Source: Thermoanaerobaculia bacterium (GTDB lineage: Bacteria > Acidobacteriota > Thermoanaerobaculia > UBA5066). Taken from it: 64,000 nucleotides of DNA. A model generated the notes under the pieces. The model was not told where the DNA came from. It saw only the letters and a program-made list of their open reading frames with translations, and ran no database searches. The stretch lies in the NCBI GenBank assembly GCA_022071945.1, contig JAJVIN010000028.1, forward strand, positions 124,001 to 188,000, written 5' to 3'. The translations under genes were made by a program, and so were the position numbers. Each line of letters begins with the position of its first letter. Position 1 is the first letter of the stretch. Shown here piece by piece: positions 8,570-17,134 of the stretch.

Positions 8570-9876
8570 CAGACCAGAAAACCGCCAACCGCGCCCCCGA
8601 GTTTCTCGTCGCCCTCAACAGATCCCTCGACGGTGAAGGCTTCGTCTCGCCGCTTTCGACCCTCCCCGCGGAGGAGGGCTCGACTCTCGGGCAACGCCGG
8701 ACCCGGCCCGGCAAGGAAGACCCCTTCGGCAGCCTCGCCCTCTTGGAAGACGCATCGGGAGTCCTTCGGTGGAGTGATGTGACGGCCCACACCGCCCCCC
8801 TCCCGGGCCGGCGCTCCGAACGGCCCCTGGCTGGCGGGAAGATCCTGCAGCTCAGGAAGTTCGAGCCCCTCGCGCCCTCTCGCCTGACCGGCTTTCTCGA
8901 GGACCTCGACCGGCGGCTCAACCCGCATCTGAACGATTCGGACTCCCGAGTCTCGGAGTTCACCCCGACGGGGCTCGTCCCGGTTTCGGAGGTCGGGGGA
9001 GACGGACGAGTCCTTCTCATCATCCACGGCACCTTCAGCTCGAGCACACCGTATTTCAGTCAGCCCCCGGATTCACCCTGGATGACGTACCTCTCGTCGT
9101 GCCGGAACCGATACTCGCGCGTCCTGGCGTTCGACCACCCGACACTGGCGGCGGCACCCTTCCTCAACGCAATGGCTCTCCACCGCCATTTCTCACGCTT
9201 TCGAGGCGACATCGACATCGTCTGTCACAGCCGTGGCGGGCTCGTCAGCCGGTGGTGGCTCGAGGGACTTCGCCCCCAGAACCTCGGGACGGCTCGGGTC
9301 GTCTTCGTTGGATCTCCACTCACCGGGACGAGCCTCGCGTCACCCGCGCGCTTGAGGGGCGCGCTCAATCTCCTCACGAACCTGGCGAGATCCCTTTGCC
9401 TCGTCGCCGACCTCGCGTCGCTCGCGTCCCCGCTCTTCCTCGTGGTTTCGGGTCTCCTCAGGCTGGTCGCCTCGCTCGGCCCGCTGTCCGAGAAGCTCCC
9501 GTTCCTCGATGCCGGGGTCGCCCTCGTGCCGGGGCTTCATTCCCAGGCACGAGTCGGCAACAACCTCGAGCTCGGCTGCCTCTCCCGGCAGGCACCGGCC
9601 CCGGCCACCTACCACGCCATCACGAGCAACTTCGAGTCCGACGATCCCCTGTGGGCCTTCTGGAAACCCTTCAGGCTCGCGGACAACCTTGCGGGCCACG
9701 TGTTCGACGGAGACAACGACCTGGTGGTCGATACCGCCGCGATGACGCTCGACGGCCTTGCGCAACCGATCCCTCCCGAAAGAAGGCTCGATTTCGGAAC
9801 GAATGGCCGCGTCCATCACACCAACTACTTCCATCAGAAGGCGGCCGTCGACTACCTCGCGAGCGCGCTGGGCTGA
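8566..9876 (+). CDS. alpha/beta hydrolase (lipase/esterase-like)
   Basis: 436 residues, no signal peptide. Residues 1-145 are an unassigned N-terminal region. The hydrolase core has an oxyanion strand VLLIIHGTFSSS (His154), the nucleophile elbow DIVCHSRGG (Ser222), a probable acid in VFDGDNDLVV and a catalytic His in VHHTNYF near the C-terminus. A hydrophobic stretch (about residues 265-310) may form a lid or a membrane-dipping helix. The start overlaps the CHAT-like/TGL gene by 4 bases, so the two are translationally coupled and their products probably act together. Substrate unknown; lipid or ester hydrolysis is inferred from the fold. Confidence 0.8.
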   Translation: MTDQKTANRAPEFLVALNRSLDGEGFVSPLSTLPAEEGSTLGQRRTRPGKEDPFGSLALLEDASGVLRWSDVTAHTAPLPGRRSERPLAGGKILQLRKFEPLAPSRLTGFLEDLDRRLNPHLNDSDSRVSEFTPTGLVPVSEVGGDGRVLLIIHGTFSSSTPYFSQPPDSPWMTYLSSCRNRYSRVLAFDHPTLAAAPFLNAMALHRHFSRFRGDIDIVCHSRGGLVSRWWLEGLRPQNLGTARVVFVGSPLTGTSLASPARLRGALNLLTNLARSLCLVADLASLASPLFLVVSGLLRLVASLGPLSEKLPFLDAGVALVPGLHSQARVGNNLELGCLSRQAPAPATYHAITSNFESDDPLWAFWKPFRLADNLAGHVFDGDNDLVVDTAAMTLDGLAQPIPPERRLDFGTNGRVHHTNYFHQKAAVDYLASALG

Positions 9877-9911
9877 CCTCTCACGAAAGCCTCTCGCAAG
9901 AGCCTCTCCCC

Positions 9912-10835
9912 TCAGCCCGGCGGGGGCGCCTCGCGCCGGGAGCGGAGGTGCTCCTCCATCTCGGCCAGAGACCGGGGCCAATCCGACTTCAGGAGCCTGG
10001 AGAGCGCCCGGTCGGCGAGGAGCTTGCCTCCCGTCTGGCAGCCAGGACAGTAGTTCACCTCGTTGTCGGCGTACTTGATCCGCTGGACCGCCGCCCCGCA
10101 GACCGGGCAGGGTTGCTGAAAGCGGCCGTGCACCGCCATCCCTTCCCGAAAGGCCGTGACCTTTTCGGGAAACCCCTCTCCCACTTCTCTCCGGAGGCTC
10201 GCCGTGGAGAGCTCCAGGACGTCGCGGCAGGCGTGGTAGAGGCGAAGGGACTCTTCTTCCGAGAGGCGGCCTGTCAACGCGACCGGAGAGAGCCGCGCCT
10301 TGTGGAGGATCTCGTCTGAATAGGCGTTCCCGATCCCGTCGAAAAGGGTGGGATCTGTCAGGGCGCGCTTGAGCGTGTGGCTCTCGCTCCGAAGGACCGC
10401 GGCGAATTCGGAAGGCGCCGCCCGGAAGACGTCCAGTCCGCCCGGGTCGTGTGAGGCGAGGGAAGCTTCATCCTCGATGAGCCGCATCCAGGCTCTCTTC
10501 TTCGGGCTCGCCTCGGTGAAGAGAATCGTAGCGTGGTCGAAATCGAACGCCGCCAGCCCCACCTTCGCCGGGAGCTTCTCTCCCCGCTCGCGGAGCCGCA
10601 GCCGCCCCGCGATCATCAGGTGCAGGAGCACGAAACGCCCGTTGGCGAACGCGAGAGCGATCCGCTTCCCGACTCTCTGGCACCCGGTCATCCGCTGGGC
10701 CGTCACGCTCGACAGCGGCGGGACGACGGACCTGAGGACGAAGGGACTCCCGAGCCTGATCTTCTCGAGCGTGTGCCCAGAAACGAGCGCTTCGAGACGC
10801 TCGACGTAGATGGTGACGTCGGGGAGTTCGGGCAT
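9912..10835 (-). CDS. Fpg/Nei family DNA glycosylase
   Basis: 307 residues. It begins MPELPDVTIYVE, the catalytic Pro2/Glu3 N-terminus of formamidopyrimidine-DNA glycosylases and endonuclease VIII. The helix-two-turn-helix region (FDGIGNAYSDEIL) follows near residue 165 and a C-terminal zinc finger has CPVC and CPGC pairs (about 239-262). The family removes oxidised bases and nicks at abasic sites. The PELPDV variant and the extra 35-residue tail make it a divergent member; mutM or nei cannot be chosen from sequence alone. It is convergent with the hydrolase at 8566. Confidence 0.9.
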   Translation of the reverse strand: MPELPDVTIYVERLEALVSGHTLEKIRLGSPFVLRSVVPPLSSVTAQRMTGCQRVGKRIALAFANGRFVLLHLMIAGRLRLRERGEKLPAKVGLAAFDFDHATILFTEASPKKRAWMRLIEDEASLASHDPGGLDVFRAAPSEFAAVLRSESHTLKRALTDPTLFDGIGNAYSDEILHKARLSPVALTGRLSEEESLRLYHACRDVLELSTASLRREVGEGFPEKVTAFREGMAVHGRFQQPCPVCGAAVQRIKYADNEVNYCPGCQTGGKLLADRALSRLLKSDWPRSLAEMEEHLRSRREAPPPG

Positions 10836-10889
10836 TTCCTTCAGTATCTCGCGGACGAGGGTGGGAAGGGCGCGATCTCCGCCCGAGGT

Positions 10890-11738
10890 TCATTCCCGCC
10901 CGGGACTCTCCTCGAGGGCCGGCCACTTCTCGACGAGGGTGACGAGTTGTTCCGGGTTGATTCGTGCCCCCTGCCACCTCACGCCGAAGTGGAGGTGGGG
11001 TCCGCTGACGCGTCCCGTCGCGCCCGAGAGGGCAAGCTTCTGCCCCCTCGTCACGCTCGCCCCCTCTTTCACGAGCACCTGCGACAGGTGGATGTAGGTC
11101 GAGAAGAAGCCTCCCCCGTGGTCGACGACGACGATGCGCCCGGGCATGAAGTGATCCGCCACGAGGACAACCCGGCCCGCCTCGGCCGCAAGGACCGCCG
11201 TCCCGGTCGGGACGCCATAGTCGACGCCGCTGTGCGGCTGGCGTTCCTGGCCGTTGAAGATCCGCTTGACCCCGAAGTTGCGGCCCCGGGGCGCGTCGAG
11301 GAGAGGGGAGGAAATGGGGAACGAGAATTGGGGCGGTGTCACCTTCGAGAAGACCTCGGCCAGGATCTTCTGCTCCCGCTTGACGCGTTCGAGGTCCCGG
11401 GGTTTCAGCTCGACGTATTTCTTCTGTGTCGTGACCCGCTCCGTGGGATAGGGCGATTTGCCCACCATCAGTGAGATCGTCTCGATTCGGCCAGACTTTT
11501 CCCGCGAGAGAGCGACAGGTCCCCCGGCATGGAGCAGATCGATCGCAAAGAGGCACTCGCCCTCCACGGGTTCGACCTTCTTGTCCGCGAACTGGCAGCT
11601 CGTGACGTCCTTCCCGGGCCACCTCACGACGGAACCGGGAGCCGTCTGGAAGGCCTGGGCTGAAAGCGAGCGTCCCGAGAAGGAGACCCCAGCGAAGACC
11701 AGGATCAGCAGAGGGCGGAGAGCAACACTTTGCGCCAC
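10890..11738 (-). CDS. secreted M23 family metallopeptidase
   Basis: 282 residues with a signal peptide (MAQSVALRPLLILVFAGVSF..., cleavage near LSAQA). The C-terminal 140 residues form a LytM/M23 domain: HSGVDYG carries the first zinc His and Asp, and GPHLHFGV the second HxH. Blades such as VVVDHGGGFFSTYIHLSQV are typical. It probably cuts peptidoglycan cross-links or activates amidases in the periplasm. The N-terminal 110 residues (with a TTQKKYVELKPRDLERVK linker) are unassigned. It sits 54 bases upstream of the glycosylase gene on the same strand. Confidence 0.9.
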   Translation of the reverse strand: MAQSVALRPLLILVFAGVSFSGRSLSAQAFQTAPGSVVRWPGKDVTSCQFADKKVEPVEGECLFAIDLLHAGGPVALSREKSGRIETISLMVGKSPYPTERVTTQKKYVELKPRDLERVKREQKILAEVFSKVTPPQFSFPISSPLLDAPRGRNFGVKRIFNGQERQPHSGVDYGVPTGTAVLAAEAGRVVLVADHFMPGRIVVVDHGGGFFSTYIHLSQVLVKEGASVTRGQKLALSGATGRVSGPHLHFGVRWQGARINPEQLVTLVEKWPALEESPGRE

Positions 11739-11848
11739 TTCGCGGATCGTACAGGTCGGCGGCCGGAAACCCGAGAGAAGCTCTGCCGGGCGGCTTTCGA
11801 GGGAATCGCAAACTGACCCCTCGATGGTCTAAAGTCCGCATTGGCGCC

Positions 11849-14800
11849 ATGCCACGACGATCCCTACCGGCCCCGCTGACCCTTCTGTGGAAGCGGCGCA
11901 CCTCGATGGGGGGCACGGGGATTCTCCTACTCGCGGCCCTTCTGGTCGCGCCCGGCGTTCAGGCAGAGGGGACGCGGCGCTCTCTTTCAGAGATGTCCCT
12001 GACCTCCTGGCCGGACGGATTGCCCCAGAACACCGTCCCCGTGCTCCTGCAAGACCGGCTGGGGTATCTCTGGATCGGGACGTACGGAGGCCTGGTCCGC
12101 TTCAACGGAATCACCTTCGCGGTCCACGACCGGAGCCAGTACCCGGACCTGCCCAGTAACTCGATCCTCAGCCTTCACGAGGACTCTTCTGGGGCGATCT
12201 GGATCGGCACGCGGGGAGGCGTGGCCATCCTGAAAGACGGGAGGGTCGCGTCCTTTTCACTCAACTCCTCGCTACCGGACCGGCAGGTCCTGGCGCTTGC
12301 CGGGGATGGCTCATCCGGTGTCTGGATCGGGACCCGAGGGGGTCTCTGTCGCGCCGAGGGCTCGCGGCTCGATTGCTTCACACAGGAGGCGGGTCTCCCC
12401 GCCTCACCGGTCCACGGCCTGAGCCGGGATCGGTCCGGACGCCTCTGGATCGCCTACGCCGGGGCCATCTTCAGCCACGCGCGCGGAGCCTTCAGGCTGG
12501 AGAGCGAGTCGATTCCGGGCCACTCGTTCTCTTCAATCGCCGTTGCGGAAGACGGAACCGTCTTCTCCGCGACTCGCGATGCCGGAATCGCGAGACTGTC
12601 CCGGGGGGTCTGGACCTTCCTGAAACCGCCGGGAGACTCGTCCGTGCCGCCGTTTCAGGCTCTGGCCATCGACCGGTCCGGACGCCTGTGGGCGGGAACC
12701 GAGGGTGATGGGATCTGCCTCTTCAGCGATCCGGCGCAAAGAGCCCCCGCGGGAGAGTGCCGGGGGACCGCGACGGGCCTGCCCAGCGCGGTCGTGCGGA
12801 GCATTCTCGAGGACCAGGAAGGCACTGTCTGGATCGGAACGACGGCGGGGATCACCGCTCTCAGGAGCCCTCCGTTTGTCGCCTACACGCGGGCGAACGG
12901 GCTCGTCTCCCAGAGCGTTCGAAGCGTTCTTCAGAGCCGGGACGGACGAATCTGGGCCGGCACCGAGGGAGGCGGCGTGGCGGTCAAGGAGGGGGCGTTC
13001 TTCCGGCCCGTAGAGGCCCTCACCGGCGCGGTCCGCTCCCTCGCCGAGGACGCCGCGGGAAACATCTGGGCGGGCTCCTTCGCCCGGGGCGTCACGAGAT
13101 TCGACCCCAAGAAGAAAACGACCGTCACGTACACCACCGCCAGCGGTCTCTCGTCGGACTCGGTGACCAGCATGGTGGCGGCCCGGAACGGCACCCTCTG
13201 GGTCGGGGGCAGCACCGGACTCGACCGGGTCGAAGGAAACCGGTTCGTCTCCGTGCCCCTCGTGTCGACCCCCGCGGGACGGCCGGAGCCCCTCGCGGTC
13301 TTCACCCTCCACGAAGACAGGGCGGGAACCATCTGGGCAGGGACGGCCCGGGGGCTCTATCGGGTCGAGGCGGACCGGTCCACGAATTTCCGGCAACCGC
13401 TACCGGTCGCGGACGTTTACGCCATCCTCGACCTCGGCGGCGGCGCTTTGCTGACCGGCGGCGAGAGCGGGCTGCACGTCTTCGAAAGCGGGCGCTTCAC
13501 CCCGGTGAGGACCCGGGAAGGTCCCCTCGTTCAGCCCGTTCTCCACCTGCTCGAGGACGAGAAGGGCGATATCTGGCTCAGCACCAGCCAGGGGATTCTC
13601 CGGATCCGCCGAAAGGAACTGGAGGCGTTCGTCAAGGATGACGATCCTGTCTCCAGCCCTGAGGGCTTCACGATCTCGGACGGCCTGCCCAGCCTGAACT
13701 GCAGCGGCGCCAGCTTTCCCGCGGCCATCAGAGCGCAAGACGGCAAGCTCTGGTTTGCGACGAATCGCGGACTGGCGGCGGTGGCCCCGGGCCAGCCGTC
13801 CGAGCGGCGTCCGCCGGCAATCCGAATCAGTGGCATCACGGTCGACGGCCTCCAGCAAGAAGCTCGGCCGGCCGGCGTCATCATCGAGCCTGATGGCCGG
13901 AACCTCGAGATCCTCTACGACGCCCTGAGCTTCGTGGCGCCGCCGGAACTCCAGTTCCGTTATCGCCTCGACGGACTCGAGTCGGCGTGGACCGAGGCGG
14001 GATCCCGCCGCTCGGCCTTCTACACGTCCTTGCCGCCCGGCACCTACACGTTCCTCGTCACCGCCCGCCGGCTGGGCGGAGCGTGGGGCCGGTCCAGTGC
14101 CGAGATGAGGCTCGTCGTTCGGCCGCGCTTCACTCAGACGCGCCTCTTTTTCGGGCTGGTCTCGTTCGGCATCATCGCCGCGGCCTTCGCCCTCTACCGG
14201 GTCCGGGTGAATCAACTGAAGAGGCGTGCCGTCGAGCTCGAGAACACGGTCGAGCGCCGCACGGAAGAGCTCAGAGAAGCTCGGGACGAAGCCGAGGAGC
14301 GGCTGCGGCTCTTCAGCCAGCTCCTCGACACCGCGCCGGACTGCATCCTCCTCTCCGACATGAACGGCAGGATCGTGGTGGCCAACCACCAGACCGAGAG
14401 CATCTTCGGCTACGAGCCGGCCGAGCTGATCGGCCAGCGTGTCGAGATTCTCGTCCCAGGAGAGCTGCGGGCGCGGCACGCCGAACACCGGGAACGCTTC
14501 CGCAAGGCGCCGGGTGTACGCCCCATGGGTGCCGGCCTCGAGCTTCACGGACAGCGCAAGGACGGTTCCCACTTCCCTGTCGAGATCAGCCTGAGCCCGA
14601 TGGAGACCCAGGACGGCGTCCTCGTCACGAGCATCATCCGGGACGTGACGGATAGGCGCCGGGCGGAAGAGCGGCTGCGCCTGCAGGCGGTCGCCCTGGA
14701 TTCCGCGGCCAACGGAATCGTCATCACCGACCGGTCGGGCACCATCCGATGGGTGAATCCGGCCTTCACCACTCTGACCGGTTACTCCAGCCAGGAAGTG

Positions 14801-15766
14801 GTGGGAAAGAACCCCCGGATCCTGAGGTCCGGGATTCACGATGACGCCTTCTACCAGAACATGTGGCTGACGGTCCTCTCGGGAAAGACCTGGTTCGGGG
14901 AGACGACGAACCGGCGCAAGGACGGGACTCTCTACACCGAGGAACAGACGATCGCCCCCGTCAGAAACGAGCTGGGCGAGATCTCTCACTTCGTCGCGAT
15001 CAAGCAGGACGTCACGTCCCGAAAGGAATCGGAGCGGCTCCGCGAGTCGATGGCCCGGACGATGGTGCATGACCTCAGGAATCCCCTCTCCGTCATCCAC
15101 GGGTCCCTCGGGATCCTCAGGACCGAAATGGAGAACCCGGATCCGGAGGAGCGGACCTGGACACTGGAAACACTGGAGCGCGCCAGCCGCCAGATGCTTG
15201 ACCTTGTCAACGGAATCCTCGACGTCGAGCGTCTCAAGCAGGGAGACCTTCCGCTCGAGAAGTCCCTCTTCGACCTCACGGAGGTCCTCGAGACCGTCCT
15301 CCTGCTCCAGGCCCCCCTGGCGGCGGCAAAGGAGCAGTCCCTCCTCGGAGAGAGCGAGAAGAACCTGCCCCCCGTCGAGGCCGACCGTACCCTGATCGAG
15401 CGCGTCCTGCAGAACCTGGTCGGCAACGCGATCAAGTTCACTCCCGAGAAGGGCACGATCCGGGTGACCGTGGCGGGGGGACCCGAAGGCGTCACCGTGG
15501 CCGTGGCGGACAGCGGCGCCGGAATTCCGGAGGAGGTTCGCAGGAGGCTCTTCAGCCCCTTCATCACGGGACGGCAGAAAGAGAGCGGGAGCGGCCTCGG
15601 GCTGGCCTTCTGCCGCCTGGCCGTCGAGGCTCACAAGGGCCGCATCTCGGCAGAGACGACGGCCGACCGCGGCACGGTGTTCACCTTCACTCTGCCCGCG
15701 GCCGAGCCCGCCAGGAGTTCAAACGAGGGCGGCGGACTGGCCCCCGAACCGGCGCGTCACGGGTAA
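11849..15766 (+). CDS. hybrid propeller/PAS sensor histidine kinase
   Basis: 1305 residues. After an N-terminal signal/anchor, residues about 45-690 hold many two-component-regulator propeller blades with repeated G-x-[IL]-W-[IVA]-G-T motifs (LGYLWIGTYGGLVRF, GAIWIGTRGGVA, GTVWIGTTAGI). A Y_Y_Y-type beta-sandwich follows (FRYRLDGLESAWTEAG), then one transmembrane helix near 767 (FFGLVSFGIIAAAFALYRV), a short coiled coil and two PAS domains (about 825-945 and 945-1065). The HisKA H-box is MVHDLRNPLSVIHG near 1071, and the ATPase domain has LQNLVGNAIKF, VADSGAGIP and GSGLGLAFC. No receiver domain is present. It probably senses a periplasmic ligand (often glycans in this class). Its 3' end overlaps the convergent Fe-S gene by 48 bases. 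Confidence 0.92.
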   Translation: MPRRSLPAPLTLLWKRRTSMGGTGILLLAALLVAPGVQAEGTRRSLSEMSLTSWPDGLPQNTVPVLLQDRLGYLWIGTYGGLVRFNGITFAVHDRSQYPDLPSNSILSLHEDSSGAIWIGTRGGVAILKDGRVASFSLNSSLPDRQVLALAGDGSSGVWIGTRGGLCRAEGSRLDCFTQEAGLPASPVHGLSRDRSGRLWIAYAGAIFSHARGAFRLESESIPGHSFSSIAVAEDGTVFSATRDAGIARLSRGVWTFLKPPGDSSVPPFQALAIDRSGRLWAGTEGDGICLFSDPAQRAPAGECRGTATGLPSAVVRSILEDQEGTVWIGTTAGITALRSPPFVAYTRANGLVSQSVRSVLQSRDGRIWAGTEGGGVAVKEGAFFRPVEALTGAVRSLAEDAAGNIWAGSFARGVTRFDPKKKTTVTYTTASGLSSDSVTSMVAARNGTLWVGGSTGLDRVEGNRFVSVPLVSTPAGRPEPLAVFTLHEDRAGTIWAGTARGLYRVEADRSTNFRQPLPVADVYAILDLGGGALLTGGESGLHVFESGRFTPVRTREGPLVQPVLHLLEDEKGDIWLSTSQGILRIRRKELEAFVKDDDPVSSPEGFTISDGLPSLNCSGASFPAAIRAQDGKLWFATNRGLAAVAPGQPSERRPPAIRISGITVDGLQQEARPAGVIIEPDGRNLEILYDALSFVAPPELQFRYRLDGLESAWTEAGSRRSAFYTSLPPGTYTFLVTARRLGGAWGRSSAEMRLVVRPRFTQTRLFFGLVSFGIIAAAFALYRVRVNQLKRRAVELENTVERRTEELREARDEAEERLRLFSQLLDTAPDCILLSDMNGRIVVANHQTESIFGYEPAELIGQRVEILVPGELRARHAEHRERFRKAPGVRPMGAGLELHGQRKDGSHFPVEISLSPMETQDGVLVTSIIRDVTDRRRAEERLRLQAVALDSAANGIVITDRSGTIRWVNPAFTTLTGYSSQEVVGKNPRILRSGIHDDAFYQNMWLTVLSGKTWFGETTNRRKDGTLYTEEQTIAPVRNELGEISHFVAIKQDVTSRKESERLRESMARTMVHDLRNPLSVIHGSLGILRTEMENPDPEERTWTLETLERASRQMLDLVNGILDVERLKQGDLPLEKSLFDLTEVLETVLLLQAPLAAAKEQSLLGESEKNLPPVEADRTLIERVLQNLVGNAIKFTPEKGTIRVTVAGGPEGVTVAVADSGAGIPEEVRRRLFSPFITGRQKESGSGLGLAFCRLAVEAHKGRISAETTADRGTVFTFTLPAAEPARSSNEGGGLAPEPARHG

Positions 15767-17026
15767 GAAGGTTTCGAGGAAAGTCGAGCGTAGCGGTGCG
15801 AGGGCCGAGAGCGCGGCGCCGGGCACCATCGTCTCGAGCACCCGGATGATGCGTCCGAGGGCCTGGCTCGAGAGGCTTTCTGGGTCTTCCAGGATGAGGT
15901 TCGACAGCTTCCCCCTCTCGATCGCCATCGCGACGATCCGGTCGAACGTCGTCTCCGGGGTGAAGACACGCCTTTCCCTCGGGCGCATCCCGATGCCGTC
16001 TTTCTTGCAGACCGAGTGGCAGACTCCGCAGCCGAGGCAGAGGTCTTCCGAAAGGGCCGCTCTCCGCTTCCTGCGCCCATCCAAGACGTAGTCTTCGTTT
16101 GCGAGGGCTCCCGCCGGGCAAGCCTTGACGCACAGTCCGCACCCCGTGCAGTTCTCGTTCTTCACGCTGGCGATCCAGTTGGAGCTGACGATGGCGTGGT
16201 TGAGATCGAAGGACCGGATCGCTCGCATCATCCCGCAGCAGCACCCGCAACAGTTGCAGATGTAGCCGACGTTTCTCTGGACGTTGTCTCCGGTCTGGGC
16301 GAGGCCCGAGCTCTGGCACTCATCGAGGATCGAGAGCCCCTCCTTGCTGCCGATCCTTTCCGCGTGGCCGCTCCGGATCATCGTCTCCGCCCCGCTGTTC
16401 AGCGTCAGACAGACGCGCTGTGGACGATTGCAGGCCTTCCCGAGGTGCTCGGAGTGGTGCCGGCAGGCGCAGGTGGAGACCGCCACGGCCGAGGCGGTCT
16501 CGATCAGGCGGCTCGCCCTCTCCCAGTCGAGGATCTCGGCGGCGTCTTCGGCAGGGAGCGCGGACTCTCTGACCAGGGACCTGCCGATCTGGGTCTCCCC
16601 GCCGAAGACGGCCCTGGAGAACTCGCCTTCTCCCTCGAAGAAGTACGTCTCGAAGAGCTCGGCGAGCTCCTTTCTCGGCAGGTCATCCCCCGATCTCATG
16701 AAGGTGAACTCGAAAAAGCCGATCACGACCGGGGCGAGGGAAAAGTAGTGGCGGCCCGCGTGCTCGATGTCGAAGACGAGCCCGCGCCGCGACATGTCCG
16801 AGAGCTTCTGCTCGAGCCAGCTCTCCTCGCGGCCCAGGCGGCGGGAGAGGACCTCCGAGGTGGTCAGGCGCGTCGGAATCTGACGGGCGATCTCGGCATC
16901 CTCCTCGGAGAAGAGGATCCTCAGGATCCGCTGGAAAGCCGGGGAATCCGGAGCCCCCGTGACGTTCTGGTCCAGGCGCTTCTGCAGGAGTGAATAGGTC
17001 CGCGCGGGATTGACGAGATGACCCAT
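15719..17026 (-). CDS. 4Fe-4S protein with N-terminal winged-helix-like region
   Basis: 435 residues from the ATG at 17026, preceded by a GGGGGGA ribosome site; an in-frame ATG at 17092 is less well placed. Residues 1-120 look helical with a winged-helix feel (IPTRLTTSEVLSRRLGREESWLEQKL, MSRRGLVFDI). The middle has single cysteines in STCACRHHSEHLGKACNRPQR and an unusual cluster ICNCCGCCCGMM. Two ferredoxin motifs follow (CTGCGLCVKACPAGAL, CLGCGVCHSVCKKDGI). Cluster-bearing proteins of this layout occur in anaerobes; the substrate is unknown. Its last 16 codons run antisense to the end of the histidine kinase gene at 11849. Confidence 0.8.
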   Translation of the reverse strand: MGHLVNPARTYSLLQKRLDQNVTGAPDSPAFQRILRILFSEEDAEIARQIPTRLTTSEVLSRRLGREESWLEQKLSDMSRRGLVFDIEHAGRHYFSLAPVVIGFFEFTFMRSGDDLPRKELAELFETYFFEGEGEFSRAVFGGETQIGRSLVRESALPAEDAAEILDWERASRLIETASAVAVSTCACRHHSEHLGKACNRPQRVCLTLNSGAETMIRSGHAERIGSKEGLSILDECQSSGLAQTGDNVQRNVGYICNCCGCCCGMMRAIRSFDLNHAIVSSNWIASVKNENCTGCGLCVKACPAGALANEDYVLDGRRKRRAALSEDLCLGCGVCHSVCKKDGIGMRPRERRVFTPETTFDRIVAMAIERGKLSNLILEDPESLSSQALGRIIRVLETMVPGAALSALAPLRSTFLETFLPVTRRFGGQSAALV

Positions 17027-17134
17027 GACCGTCCCCCCGGCAGGCAATCCTACGCCGGTTGGTTTCCGCGCGGCGGCCGCTTCGGCATCCATGCGGGGCT
17101 CGCCGGCGTATGATTTCGTTGGAGGACCGAAACA

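Noticed and set aside
13400-15634. 744-codon open frame on the minus strand
   Set aside because: It is antisense to the kinase PAS/HisKA/ATPase region, where family motifs are unmistakable.
11849-15766. hybrid kinase with a receiver domain
   Set aside because: The protein ends about 20 residues after the ATPase domain; no receiver sequence is present.
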